Shown here in pieces: positions 18,689 to 27,645 of a stretch of DNA of 64,000 nucleotides. Below the pieces are notes generated by a model. That model saw nothing but the letters and a program-made list of their open reading frames with translations. It had not been told where the DNA came from and ran no database searches. A program made the position numbers and the translations under genes. The stretch is from Streptomyces xanthophaeus. GTDB taxonomy: Bacteria > Actinomycetota > Actinomycetes > Streptomycetales > Streptomycetaceae. The DNA lies in the NCBI RefSeq assembly GCF_000725805.1, contig NZ_KL647137.1, positions 62,001 to 126,000 of the forward strand, read 5' to 3'. Numbering within the stretch: the first letter of the stretch is position 1; each line of letters starts with the position of its first letter.

Positions 18689-19289
18689 CCCGGCACGGTC
18701 CCTGCGGGGCCTTGCGGAGGGACGGCGGGCAGGTACGGGCGCCCGCGGGGCCCGCCGGGGCTCCCGCCCCGCGCGCTGCCGGGGCCCCGGGGCCCGGGGC
18801 GGCCCGTCCCGCTCCCGCGGCTCCGGCCCCGCCTCGGACCGGGACTCCGACTCCGGCCCCGACCCCGTTCCCCGGGCCCGCCCGGGACCAGGGGCTCCGC
18901 CTCCAGCCTGCCGCTCCGGATCCGGGCCCACCCCGTACCCGGTGACCAAGGGCCGCCCCGGAGCCCGTGCCGAGGCTCGGGACCGTACCCGGGGCCACCG
19001 GGTACGGGCCTCGCTCTCGGGGCCGCCTCCGAGCGGGGACGCCGCCCCCGCCTCCGCGCTCCGGTCCCGTCCGGGTCCGGGGTCCCGCTTCCGACCCGCT
19101 GCTCCGGCCCCCGCCAGGGGTCCGGGTCCCCGCCTCCGCCCCGACCCCGTCCTCCGGCCGACCCGCCCCGCCCCGCCCGGGGCGCAGGGCTCCGCCCCGA
19201 CCCCCTGCCCGCCAGGGCCCGGGCTCCGTCCCCGCAACCGCGTTCTCGTCCCGTGCTCCGTACCCGTCCTGAACATCGGAGAGCCGCCC
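18689..19289. other. 600-base C-rich, low-complexity intergenic spacer
   Basis: I find no convincing gene here. The + strand is strongly C-rich and G-poor from about 18830 to 19250, with recurring short words such as GGTCCGGG, CTCCGGCCCC and CCGACCCCG. A short imperfect hairpin (GTCCCT at 18698-18703 and AGGGAC at 18718-18723) follows the hydratase stop and may terminate it. Open frames across the region have Pro/Arg/Gly-rich translations without recognisable motifs. Confidence 0.6.
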
Positions 19290-20252
19290 ATGACAGCCGC
19301 CGCGACACCACCCGAGGTGCTCCGTGCGCCCCTCGTCGTCGAGTTCCCCTTCACCCGGTCCCTCGGGCCCGTCCAGAGCGCCTTCCTGACCGGGCTGCGC
19401 GAGTGCGTCGTGCTCGGGGTGCGGACCTCCGACGGCAAGGTGATGGTCCCGCCCGCCGAGTACGACCCCGTCACCGCCGAAGAGATCCGCGACCTCGTCG
19501 AGGTCGGCGCCACCGGCACCGTCACCACCTGGGCCTGGAACGGCCGCCCCCGACCCCACCAGCCCCTGGGCACCCCCTTCGCCTGGGTGCTGGTCAAGCT
19601 CGACGGCGCCGACACCGCCCTGCTGCACGCCCTCGACGTCCCCGGCCCCGAATCCGTCCGCACCGGCATGCGCGTACGGGTGCGCTGGGCCGCCGAACGG
19701 TCCGGCGCCATCACCGACATCGCCTGCTTCGAGCCCTACGAGGGTCCGGCCGCCGGCGGGGCCACCCCCCACGACGGAGCCTTCGACGACGCCGTCACCG
19801 GCATCGTCGCCGAGGCCCGCCTGGACTACACGTACAGCCCCGGCCGCGCACAGACGGCCTACATCGACGGCCTCTCCCGGCAGAAGACCGTGGGCGAACG
19901 CTGCCCCTCCTGCCACAAGGTGTACGTCCCGCCGCGCGGCGCATGCCCCACCTGCGGCGTCGCCACCACCGACCAGGTCGAGGTCGGCCCGGCCGGCACC
20001 GTCACCACCTACTGCATCGTCAACATCAAGGCCAAGAACCTCGACATCGAAGTCCCTTACGTCTACGCACACATCGCCCTCGACGGCGCCGGGCTCGCCC
20101 TGCACGGCCGGATCGGCGGCATCCCCTACGACCAGGTCCGCATGGGCCTGCGCGTCGAGCCCGTCTGGACCGAAGGCGGCCGCTACCCCGACCACTACCA
20201 ACCCACCGGCGAACCGGACGCGGACTACGACGCGTACAAGGAGCTCATCTGA
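19290..20252 (+). CDS. DUF35 / OB-fold protein, acyl-CoA-associated (Rv3521-like)
   Basis: A 320-residue protein made of two DUF35-type units. The N-terminal half (about 1-140) has an OB-fold pattern ending in AWVLVKLDGADTALLHALD without a zinc ribbon. The C-terminal half has a rubredoxin-like ribbon CPSC-x11-CPTC (about residues 206-224) followed by VTTYCIVNIKAKNLDIEVPYVYAHIALDG. Such proteins bind thiolase-fold partners and chaperone acyl-CoA substrates in retro-aldolase complexes such as Ltp2-ChsH2. The ATG at 19290 follows CGGAGAG. Its stop overlaps the next gene's start by one base (TGATG), indicating tight coupling with the thiolase-fold protein. Confidence 0.85.
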   Translation: MTAAATPPEVLRAPLVVEFPFTRSLGPVQSAFLTGLRECVVLGVRTSDGKVMVPPAEYDPVTAEEIRDLVEVGATGTVTTWAWNGRPRPHQPLGTPFAWVLVKLDGADTALLHALDVPGPESVRTGMRVRVRWAAERSGAITDIACFEPYEGPAAGGATPHDGAFDDAVTGIVAEARLDYTYSPGRAQTAYIDGLSRQKTVGERCPSCHKVYVPPRGACPTCGVATTDQVEVGPAGTVTTYCIVNIKAKNLDIEVPYVYAHIALDGAGLALHGRIGGIPYDQVRMGLRVEPVWTEGGRYPDHYQPTGEPDADYDAYKELI

Positions 20253-21319
20253 TGCCGCCGACGCCGAGGTACGCACGCGACGTGGCCGTCGTCGCCTTCG
20301 CGCAGAGCGACCACCTGCGCCGCACCGACGAACTCAGCGAAGTCGAAATGGTCATGCCGGTCCTGCACCAGGTCCTCGCCCGGACCGGCCTGAAGGCCAA
20401 GGAGATCGGCTTCACCTGCTCCGGCTCCAGCGACTACCTCGCCGGCCGCGCCTTCTCCTTCACCATGACCCTCGACGGCGTCGGGGCCTGGCCGCCGATC
20501 TCCGAGTCGCACGTCGAGATGGACGGAGCCTGGGCCCTCTACGAGGCCTGGGTCAAGATCCAGACCGGCGAGGCCGACACCGCGCTCGTCTACTCGTACG
20601 GGAAGTCCTCCCCGGGTTCGGTGCGCGACGTCCTGACGCGCCAGCTCGACCCCTACTACCTCGCCCCGCTCTGGCCCGACTCGGTGGCCCTGGCCGCCCT
20701 CCAGGCCCAGGCCCTGATCGACGCGGGCGAGACCGACGAGAACGCCCTGGCGGCCATCGGCGCCCGCAGCCGCAGCTCCGCCGAGGCCAACCCGCACGCC
20801 CAGCTCGCCGGCCCCGTACCGCAGGGCGACTACCAGGTGGCACCGCTGCGCACCGGGGACTGCCCGCCCATCGGCGACGGCGCCGCCGCGGTCGTCCTGG
20901 CCGCGGGCGACACCGCACGGCGGCTGTGCGAGCGGCCCGCCTGGATCACCGGGATCGACCACCGCATCGAGGCCCACGGACTGGGCCTGCGCGACCTCAC
21001 CGACTCCCCGTCCACCCGCACCGCCGCCGAGCACGCCGGATTCTTCGAGCGGCCCGTCGACACGGCCGAACTGCACGCGCCGTTCTCCTCCCAGGAGGTC
21101 GTGCTCCGCAAAGCCCTCGGCCTCGGCGACGACGTGCTGGTCAACCCCTCCGGCGGGCCGCTCGCCGCCAATCCGATGATGGCCGCGGGCCTGATCCGGA
21201 TCGGCGAGGCCGCCGCCCGGATCCACCGCGGCGAGTCGGACCGGGCCGTCGCCCACGCCACCTCAGGCCCCTGCCTCCAGCAGAACCTGGTCGCCGTCCT
21301 GGAAGGGGACCCGCGTTGA
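20252..21319 (+). CDS. thiolase-fold lipid-transfer protein (Ltp4/Ltp2-like, probable aldolase)
   Basis: The 355-residue protein has the thiolase fold pattern (GWAHxDELSEVEM-type N-terminus, PIGDGAAAVVLAAGD, NPSGGPLAANPMMAAGL near 292-308). The position of the thiolase nucleophilic cysteine is occupied by a non-Cys stretch (ISESHVEMDGAWALYEA), and the usual GHP histidine motif is replaced by ANP. Loss of both residues is typical of Ltp-type proteins that cleave C-C bonds by retro-aldol chemistry in steroid side-chain breakdown rather than thiolysis. It is coupled to the DUF35 protein in front (TGATG) and to the second thiolase-fold gene behind (TTGA). Confidence 0.85.
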   Translation: MPPTPRYARDVAVVAFAQSDHLRRTDELSEVEMVMPVLHQVLARTGLKAKEIGFTCSGSSDYLAGRAFSFTMTLDGVGAWPPISESHVEMDGAWALYEAWVKIQTGEADTALVYSYGKSSPGSVRDVLTRQLDPYYLAPLWPDSVALAALQAQALIDAGETDENALAAIGARSRSSAEANPHAQLAGPVPQGDYQVAPLRTGDCPPIGDGAAAVVLAAGDTARRLCERPAWITGIDHRIEAHGLGLRDLTDSPSTRTAAEHAGFFERPVDTAELHAPFSSQEVVLRKALGLGDDVLVNPSGGPLAANPMMAAGLIRIGEAAARIHRGESDRAVAHATSGPCLQQNLVAVLEGDPR

Positions 21320-22491
21320 GCGCGACAAACAAAGAGCCCGTAGCCGTCGTCGGGATCGGCCAGACCAAGCACGTCGCCGCCCGCCACGACGTCTCCATCG
21401 CCGGACTGGTCCGGGAGGCGGCGGCGCGCGCCCTCGCGGACGCCGAGCTGACCTGGGCGGACATCGACGCGGTCGTCATAGGCAAGGCCCCCGACTTCTT
21501 CGAGGGCGTGATGATGCCGGAGCTGTACCTGGCGGACGCGCTGGGCGCCGTCGGCAAGCCGATGCTGCGCGTGCACACGGCCGGATCGGTCGGCGGATCC
21601 ACCGCCCTGGTCGCCTCCAACCTGGTGGCGGCGCGGGTCCACCGCACCGTCCTCACCCTCGCCTTCGAGAAGCAGTCCGAGTCCAACGCCATGTGGGGCC
21701 TCTCGCTCCCCGTCCCCTTCCAGCAGCCGCTGCTCGCCGGCGCCGGCGGCTTCTTCGCCCCACACGTGCGCGCGTACATGCGGCGCACCGGTGCGCCCGA
21801 CACGGTGGGCTCGCTGGTGGCGTACAAGGACCGGCGCAACGCGCTGAAGAACCCCTACGCGCACCTGCACGAGCACGACATCACCCTGGAGAAGGTCCAG
21901 GCCTCGCCGATGCTGTGGGACCCGATCCGGTACTCCGAGACCTGCCCGTCCTCCGACGGGGCCTGCGCCATGATCCTCACCGACCGGGCGGGCGCGGCCC
22001 GTTCGCCCAGGCCCCCGGCCTGGGTGCACGGCGGGGCGATGCGCAGCGAGCCCACCCTCTTCGCGGGCAAGGACTTCGTGTCCCCGCAGGCGGGCAAGGA
22101 CTGCGCCGCCGACGTCTACCGGCAGGCCGGGGTCACCGACCCGCGGCGGGAGATCGACGCGGTGGAGATGTACGTGCCGTTCTCCTGGTACGAGCCGATG
22201 TGGCTGGAGAACCTCGGTTTCGCGGAGGAGGGGGAGGGCTGGAAGCTCACGGAGGCCGGGGTCACCGAACTCGACGGGGACCTGCCGGTGAACCCCTCCG
22301 GCGGGGTCCTGTCCACCAACCCGATCGGCGCCTCCGGCATGATCCGCTTCGCGGAGGCGGCGCTCCAGGTCCGCGGCCAGGCAGGCGAACACCAAGTTCC
22401 CGACGCGCGCCGGGCCTTGGGCCACGCGTACGGCGGCGGTGCGCAGTTCTTCGCGATGTGGCTGGTGGGAGCCGAGCCGCCGGCCTCCTGA
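21316..22491 (+). CDS. thiolase-fold lipid-transfer protein (Ltp3-like)
   Basis: The start is TTG 21316, overlapping the previous stop (TTGA) and preceded by GGAAGGGGA; no ATG or GTG fits. The 391-residue product reads VAVVGIGQTKHVAARHDVSIAGLV at its N-terminus, shown here in two parts: VAVVGIGQTKH and ARHDVSIAGLV. The nucleophile region is VHTAGSVGGSTALVAS, with no cysteine, and the C-terminal motif is NPSGGVLSTNPIGASGMIR followed by GHAYGGGAQ. It resembles the second thiolase-like protein (Ltp3) of the Rv3520c-Rv3523 set. It probably pairs with the preceding Ltp and the DUF35 protein in one acyl-CoA aldolase or thiolase complex. The substrate is inferred from gene order. Confidence 0.83.
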   Translation: MSATNKEPVAVVGIGQTKHVAARHDVSIAGLVREAAARALADAELTWADIDAVVIGKAPDFFEGVMMPELYLADALGAVGKPMLRVHTAGSVGGSTALVASNLVAARVHRTVLTLAFEKQSESNAMWGLSLPVPFQQPLLAGAGGFFAPHVRAYMRRTGAPDTVGSLVAYKDRRNALKNPYAHLHEHDITLEKVQASPMLWDPIRYSETCPSSDGACAMILTDRAGAARSPRPPAWVHGGAMRSEPTLFAGKDFVSPQAGKDCAADVYRQAGVTDPRREIDAVEMYVPFSWYEPMWLENLGFAEEGEGWKLTEAGVTELDGDLPVNPSGGVLSTNPIGASGMIRFAEAALQVRGQAGEHQVPDARRALGHAYGGGAQFFAMWLVGAEPPAS

Positions 22492-22611
22492 GCGCGGCGG
22501 CGCCCGCGGGCGGAGTGCCGGACCGGTCACGGGTGACTCACAGTGGCCTGTGCGGCACCCGCTGCGGTGGTTAACCTGGCCCCCGGACGACGTACCGGGA
22601 GGAGCACGCAC

Positions 22612-22851
22612 GTGGCCGAGAGCATGACTTCACAGCCCCTGGCCGGCTGGGGCAAGCCGGAGCTCGATCTCACCGAGGCGGACTGGCGGTCGAGCAGCCG
22701 GGGAGCGGGTGACGTCCAGATCGCCTTCGTCGAGGGTTTCGTCGCGATGCGCAACAGCGAGCGCCCCGAGAGTCCCTCGCTCATCTTCGCGCCGGACGAG
22801 TGGAACAAGTTCGTGCTGGACGCCCGGGGCGGAGAGTTCGACCTGACGTAG
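22612..22851 (+). CDS. DUF397 domain-containing protein
   Basis: This 79-residue protein carries the DUF397 core WRSSSRGAGDVQIAFVEGFVAMRNS...FAPDEWNKFVLDARGGEFDL. The family is abundant in Streptomyces, usually next to XRE-type regulators of the bld/abaA-like type, and is thought to be a small regulatory or antitoxin-like partner. No such XRE gene is adjacent here, so this is an orphan copy. Start GTG 22612 follows GGGAGGAG at good spacing; an open extension upstream lacks a ribosome-binding site. Confidence 0.85.
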   Translation: MAESMTSQPLAGWGKPELDLTEADWRSSSRGAGDVQIAFVEGFVAMRNSERPESPSLIFAPDEWNKFVLDARGGEFDLT

Positions 22852-22862
22852 CGCCGGCCAGG

Positions 22863-22898
22863 GGCCGGGTCCGGGCCGGGTCCGGGCCGGACCCGGCC
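22863..22898. terminator. hairpin terminator with duplicated left arm
   Basis: The 12-mer GGCCGGGTCCGG occurs twice in a row (22863-22874 and 22874-22885, sharing one base) and is followed by its exact complement at 22887-22898. Either copy can pair with the right arm, just after the DUF397 gene. Confidence 0.65.
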
Positions 22899-22946
22899 GC
22901 CGCGGTGCCGAACCGGTCAAAGCGGGATGATCGGTATGGTGTCCGT

Positions 22947-23354
22947 ATGAGTGGAGAGAGCGACCTGCGGAAACTGCTGAGCGGTATGAGGCCCGAGCTG
23001 AACGAGGGGCTCTACGTGTTCTGCACCGTCCCCGGCCCGACGGCCCCCGCCGGAACCGCCCCCGTCGCCACCGTCCTGGAGCCCGAGGGGCTCACCCTGG
23101 TCCTGCGCCAGGAGGACGCCGACGCGGCAGGCCTCGCCTACGACTACACCGCCGGCTGGATCACCCTGCGGATCCACTCCGCCCTCGACGCCGTCGGCCT
23201 CACCGCCGCCTTCGCCACCGAACTCGGTGCACACGGCCTGAGCTGCAACGTCATCGCCGGCTACCACCACGACCACCTCTTCGTCGCCGCCGACCGGGCC
23301 GCCGAGGCCGTCGCCGTCCTGGAGGGCCTCGCCGCCCGTTCCGCACAGGACTGA
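22947..23354 (+). CDS. ACT domain-containing protein
   Basis: A 135-residue cytoplasmic protein: MSGESDLRKLLSGMRPELNEGLYVFCTV leads into two ACT-like beta-alpha-beta units, seen as LRQEDADAAGLAYDYTAGWITLRIHSALDAVGLTAA (read in parts) and LSCNVIAGYHHDHLFVAADRAAEAVAVLEGL. It matches the small ACT_7-type proteins, which bind amino acids or other small ligands and are mostly uncharacterised. The gene stands alone between a terminator and the LAL-type regulator, so its partner is not evident. Confidence 0.83.
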   Translation: MSGESDLRKLLSGMRPELNEGLYVFCTVPGPTAPAGTAPVATVLEPEGLTLVLRQEDADAAGLAYDYTAGWITLRIHSALDAVGLTAAFATELGAHGLSCNVIAGYHHDHLFVAADRAAEAVAVLEGLAARSAQD

Positions 23355-23515
23355 AAACCCTTCCCGGACCCCTGCCCGACCCCTGTCGCACCGGCGCCCC
23401 TACACCCCCCGGACGGGCTCCGCACAGAAGATCGGATTCTTTCCCCGCACCGGCACCCCTCGCGGTGTGCGCGGGCGTACGCTGATCCTCTGAACAGGCC
23501 TGGGGGGTACCAGCC

Positions 23516-26500
23516 ATGACGGAAAACCGTGCCCGCAGACACCGCACGATGGTCGAACGCGAGGCCGAACTCGCCACTGTGGACGAGGCCCTGGACCAGC
23601 TCACCGGCCCCGGGCCCGATTCCGGCGGCGCACTGCTCGCCTTCTCCGGCCCCGCAGGACTCGGCAAGACCACCCCTGCTGGCCGAAGTGCGCCGCCGCG
23701 CCCACGCCCGTACCTGCACCGTCCTCGCCGCACGCGGCGGCGAACAGGAGCAGGGCCAGCCCTTCCACGTCGCCCGCCAGCTCATCCAGCCCCAGCTCGC
23801 CGGCTCCTCCGAGGCGGAGCTGCACGCCGCACTCGGCAGCTGGTACTCCATCGTCGGCCCGGCCCTCGGACTCTGCGCCCCCGAACAGGGCGCCCCGCCC
23901 GACCCCCAGGGCCTGCGCGACGGACTCGACTGGGTGCTGACCCACCTCGTCGTCAAGAAGGCCCCCGTCGCCCTCGTCCTCGACGACGCCCACTGGGCCG
24001 ACCCCGAATCCCTCGGCTGGCTCGCCGCCTTCGCCCCGCGCGCCGAGCACCTCCCGCTGCTCCTCGTCGTCGCCTACCGCCCCGACGAACTGCCCGCGCA
24101 CGCCGAGGCCTTCCGGACCCTGCCGGGCCGGGCCGGACAGCGCCCGCTGTCCCTGGCCCCGCTCACCGCCCCCGCCGTCACGGCCCTGGTCCGCGAGACG
24201 CTCAACGCCCACGCCGAGGACGAGTTCTGCCGCGAACTGTGGGCCGTCACCACCGGCAACCCCTTCGAAGCCGTCGAACTCACCGCCAAGGTGCGGGAGA
24301 AGGGCCTGGCCCCGGTCGGGGCGAGCGCTCCGCTCCTGCGCGACCTCGCCGCGGCCCAGCGCGGCAGCGGCCTCGTCGCCCGCCTCGACCGCCTCGGCCC
24401 CTCCACCGTCCGCTTCGCCTGGGCCTGCGCCGTCCTCGGCACCGCCATCCCGCGGGAACTCGCCGCCCGGGTCGCCGCCCTCGGCACCGAAGAGGCCGCG
24501 GACGCCACCGGGCGGCTGCGGGACGCCCGCATCCTGGCCGCCGCCGCGCCCGCCGAACCGGCCGCCGCGGGCTTCGGCACCGCGGAAGAACCCGAGGCCG
24601 GGCTGGAGTTCGTCCACCCCCTCATCGCCACCGCCCTCTACCGCTCCATCCCCGACGCCCTCCGCGTGGCCCTGCACGGCAAGGCCGCCGCAGCCGTCGT
24701 CGACGCCGGCCTCGGCTCCTCCGCCGCAGCCCGCCACCTGCTGGAGACCCACCCCGAGAACGACCCTTGGGTGGTGCGCACCCTGCGCGAGGCCGCCGCC
24801 GAGAACCTCCGGGCCGGCGCCCCCGAGGCCGCCCGGCGCCAGCTCGCCCGGGCCCTGCGCGAACCCCCGGACTTCGACGAACGCGCCGCCGTCCTCTACG
24901 AACTCGGCTGCGCCTCCCTGCTCACCGAGCCCGCCAACACGGTCAACCACCTGCAGGCCGCCCTCGCCGAACCGGTCGAGGACCCGGCCCTGCGCCAGGG
25001 CATCGTCATCCGGCTCGCCCAGGTCCTCGCGCACAGCGACCACCTCGCCGAGGCCTCGCAGGCCCTCGCCCGGGAGATCCCGCACACCGCGGACGTCCGG
25101 GCCCGGCTGCGGCTGCAGTCCGAGCAGTTCATGTGGGACGCCTTCAACGCCGCCGAAACCGACTCCCCGGCCCGCTCCCGCCGTCTGGCCAAGCTCGCCG
25201 ACCGGCTGACCGGCCGCGACCTCACCGAGCGGTACATCATCGGGCTGCGCACCTGGGACGCCTGCCTGCGCGGCGAACCGGTGGACGTGGTCCTGCACCA
25301 CGCCGAGCGGGCCCTGCAACAGCACTTCAGCTGGGCCTACGAGGACCGCGGCTTCGAGGTCCCGGTGCTCACCGCCATGGTCCACATGTACGCCGACCGG
25401 CCGTGGCGGGCGGAGCAGCTGTTCGACGCGGGCACCGCCGAATTCGAGCGGCACGGCTGGCGCGGCGCCCACCTCTCCTTCGCGTACAGCCTGCGCGCGT
25501 ACATCCGCTACCGGCGCGGACGGCTCCTGGAGGCCGAGGAACTGGCCCGCGCCGGGCTGCGGCTCGCCGAACGGGTGGGCCGCCGCACGCCCGTGCACTG
25601 GTACGCCATAGCGATCCTCGTCACGACCCTGTTGGCGCGGGGACGGACCGACGAGGCCTGGGAACTGGCGCAGGAGCACGAGTACCGCGAGCCCTTCCCC
25701 GCGGCCGTGGTCTTCCCCGACTCCCAGACCGTGTACGCCGAACTGCTGCTGGCCCGCGGCGACCTCAAGGGCGCCACCGCCGAACTGGAGGCGGTGGACC
25801 GGCGGCTGACCCCGCGCGGCATCCAGAACCCGGCCTGGTGCCCCTGGCAGCTGCACCTGGCCCGCGCCGTGGCGGCGCAGGACCCCGGGCGCGCCCGGGA
25901 CCTGGCCGCCGACGCGGTCCGCCGGGCCCGGGCCTTCGGCGCGGCCTCGGGCATCGGCCAGGCCCTGCGGGTCGCGGCGGAGGTCGCCGCCCCCGCTGAC
26001 CGGGCGGGGCTGCTGCGGGAAGCGGTGACCCTGCTGGCCGCTTCCCCCGCCGGGTACGAACTGGCCCGCGCGCAAGCCGCGCTGGGCAGCGAGCTGCGGG
26101 ACGCGGACCTGCTGGAGCGGGCCGTGCTGACGGCCCGCGAATGCGGCGCCGACGCACTGGAGGCGGAGGCCACCGACGCCCTGCTCGCGCTGGGCGGCGT
26201 CCTGCCGTGCGGTTCCGCCGCAGCCGCGCAGGGGCTGACGGCGGACGGGCTCACGGCCGAGGAGCTGCGCGCGGCGCAGCGGGCGGACGCCCGGGACGCC
26301 GCCGCCGCGAGCGCCGGCCGGCCCGCCGCCACCTGCACGGCCGCCACCCACCCGGCGGCGCCCCGTCCGGACCCGAACCGTCCGGCCCCCGCCGATCCCG
26401 ACGCCGCAGGTCCCGACCCCGCAGGTCCCGACGCCGCCGGTCCGCACCAGGCCGGCCCGGACGCCGCACCACCGGGCCCCGCCCGTCCGGACCCGGCTGA

Positions 26501-26687
26501 TCCGGACCCGGCCGGTCCGGACCCCGCGCAGCCGGGCCCGCCTCCCGCGGACCCGGCCGATGCCGCCCGGCAGGAGGCCGCCCCCGGCGTCACCGAACCG
26601 GACTGGCACCTGTCCGCGGCCTGCCGCAAGCTCGGCACGGACCGCTCGGGGCTGCCCACCGCACTGGCCGGAACCGTCCGCGGCTGA
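23516..26687 (+). pseudogene. LuxR-family large ATP-binding (LAL) regulator, frameshifted and with disrupted HTH
   Basis: The ATG frame from 23516 encodes an AAA/LAL N-terminus (VEREAELATVDEALDQL, GPAGLGKTT Walker A). Homology then jumps to the +1-shifted frame at LLAEVRRRAHARTCTVLAARGGEQEQG. The junction is the CCCC run at 23673-23676; removing one C restores a continuous 1056-residue protein. Walker B is LVLDDAHWAD. The body is TPR-like helices. Near the C-terminus the LuxR HTH is split: LTAEELRAAQ (about 26250-26279) is separated by about 105 Pro/Asp/Ala/Gly-rich residues (GPDxA-like repeats) from WHLSAACRKLGTDRSGLPTAL (26604 on). ATP-binding is broken as sequenced and DNA binding looks lost, so I call it a decayed gene; a sequencing error could explain the frameshift but not the split HTH. 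Confidence 0.75.
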
Positions 26688-26723
26688 GGGGAGGACGGCC
26701 CGCTCCCCGGGCACAGTGACCCC

Positions 26724-27542
26724 ATGGACCACATCACCCTGATCTCACACTTCAGGAGCGAGACGGCCGCGTTCGAGAAGGCCGTGCGCAGCGCGCTCGG
26801 CCCCGGTGGCGCGCCGCCCATGGTCCCCGCGTGCCCCGGATGGTCGGTGTCCGACCTGATCGGGCACCTCGGGGGAGTCCAGCGCTACGTCTCCCACATC
26901 CTGCGCGAACGCCTGACCGGGCCCCCGGACCCGGGCGACCTCTCCCTCTACGGGCTCCCGGCCGACCCGGCGGTGCTCGCGGCCTGGCCCCGGCCCGAGC
27001 GGTCGCCCAACCGGGAGCCGGTCCCCGAGGCGCTGACGGCCTGGTTCGCCGAGGGCGCCCGGGAGCTCGCGCGGCTCTTCGCCGAGCTCGGACCCGAGGC
27101 GCAGGTGTGGACCTGGGCCCCGGAACAGAGCTCCGGCTTCTGGCTGCGGATGCAGACCATCGAGGCCGCCCTGCACCGCTGGGACGCCGAAGCCGTGACG
27201 GGCACACCGGCCCCGCTGGACCCCGCACTCGCGGCCGACGCCGTGGACCAGACCTTCGAGGTGATGGTCCCGGCCCGGCGGCTACGGGGGGCGGCCCCGC
27301 CGGGTACGGGGGAGCGGTACCGCTTCCGGCGTACGGACGGCCCGCAGTCCTGGACGGCCGCCTTCACCGGGGACACGGTCCTGCCGCTGCCCGCTCCCGC
27401 CGCCCCGGTGGACGTCGAGGCCGCGGGGACCGCCTCGGACCTGGCACTCTTCCTCTGGCACCGGCTGCCGCCCACGGCCCTGAAGGTCTCGGGCGACGCC
27501 GCGCTCCTCCCGCACTACTTCACCCTGGTCCCCCCGGCCTGA
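26724..27542 (+). CDS. maleylpyruvate isomerase family mycothiol-dependent enzyme
   Basis: The 272-residue DinB/MDMPI-fold protein has the N-terminal metal- and mycothiol-binding helix pair (PACPGWSVSDLIGHLGGVQRYVS, about 33-55, with the conserved histidine at about 47) and WLRMQTIEAALHRWDAE (about 143-159), carrying the second His cluster. A C-terminal MDMPI domain ends at PPTALKVSGDAALL. Such enzymes use mycothiol as cofactor in isomerisation or detoxification in actinomycetes. The substrate is unknown. It is not obviously linked to the broken regulator in front, which ends 36 bases upstream. Confidence 0.86.
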   Translation: MDHITLISHFRSETAAFEKAVRSALGPGGAPPMVPACPGWSVSDLIGHLGGVQRYVSHILRERLTGPPDPGDLSLYGLPADPAVLAAWPRPERSPNREPVPEALTAWFAEGARELARLFAELGPEAQVWTWAPEQSSGFWLRMQTIEAALHRWDAEAVTGTPAPLDPALAADAVDQTFEVMVPARRLRGAAPPGTGERYRFRRTDGPQSWTAAFTGDTVLPLPAPAAPVDVEAAGTASDLALFLWHRLPPTALKVSGDAALLPHYFTLVPPA

Positions 27543-27645
27543 CCCCCGCACCCCGGCCCGGCCCCCGACGGGGCCCCGGTCCGGACGGCGGCCGGATGAG
27601 GGGCCCCGGGCCGGAAAACTTCGCCCGGCCACGTACCATGGCGGC

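Noticed and set aside
18223..19311. Possible gene on the minus strand across the C-rich spacer
   Set aside because: The frame overlaps the hydratase and reads Arg/Gly/Ser low complexity with no motif or ribosome-binding site.
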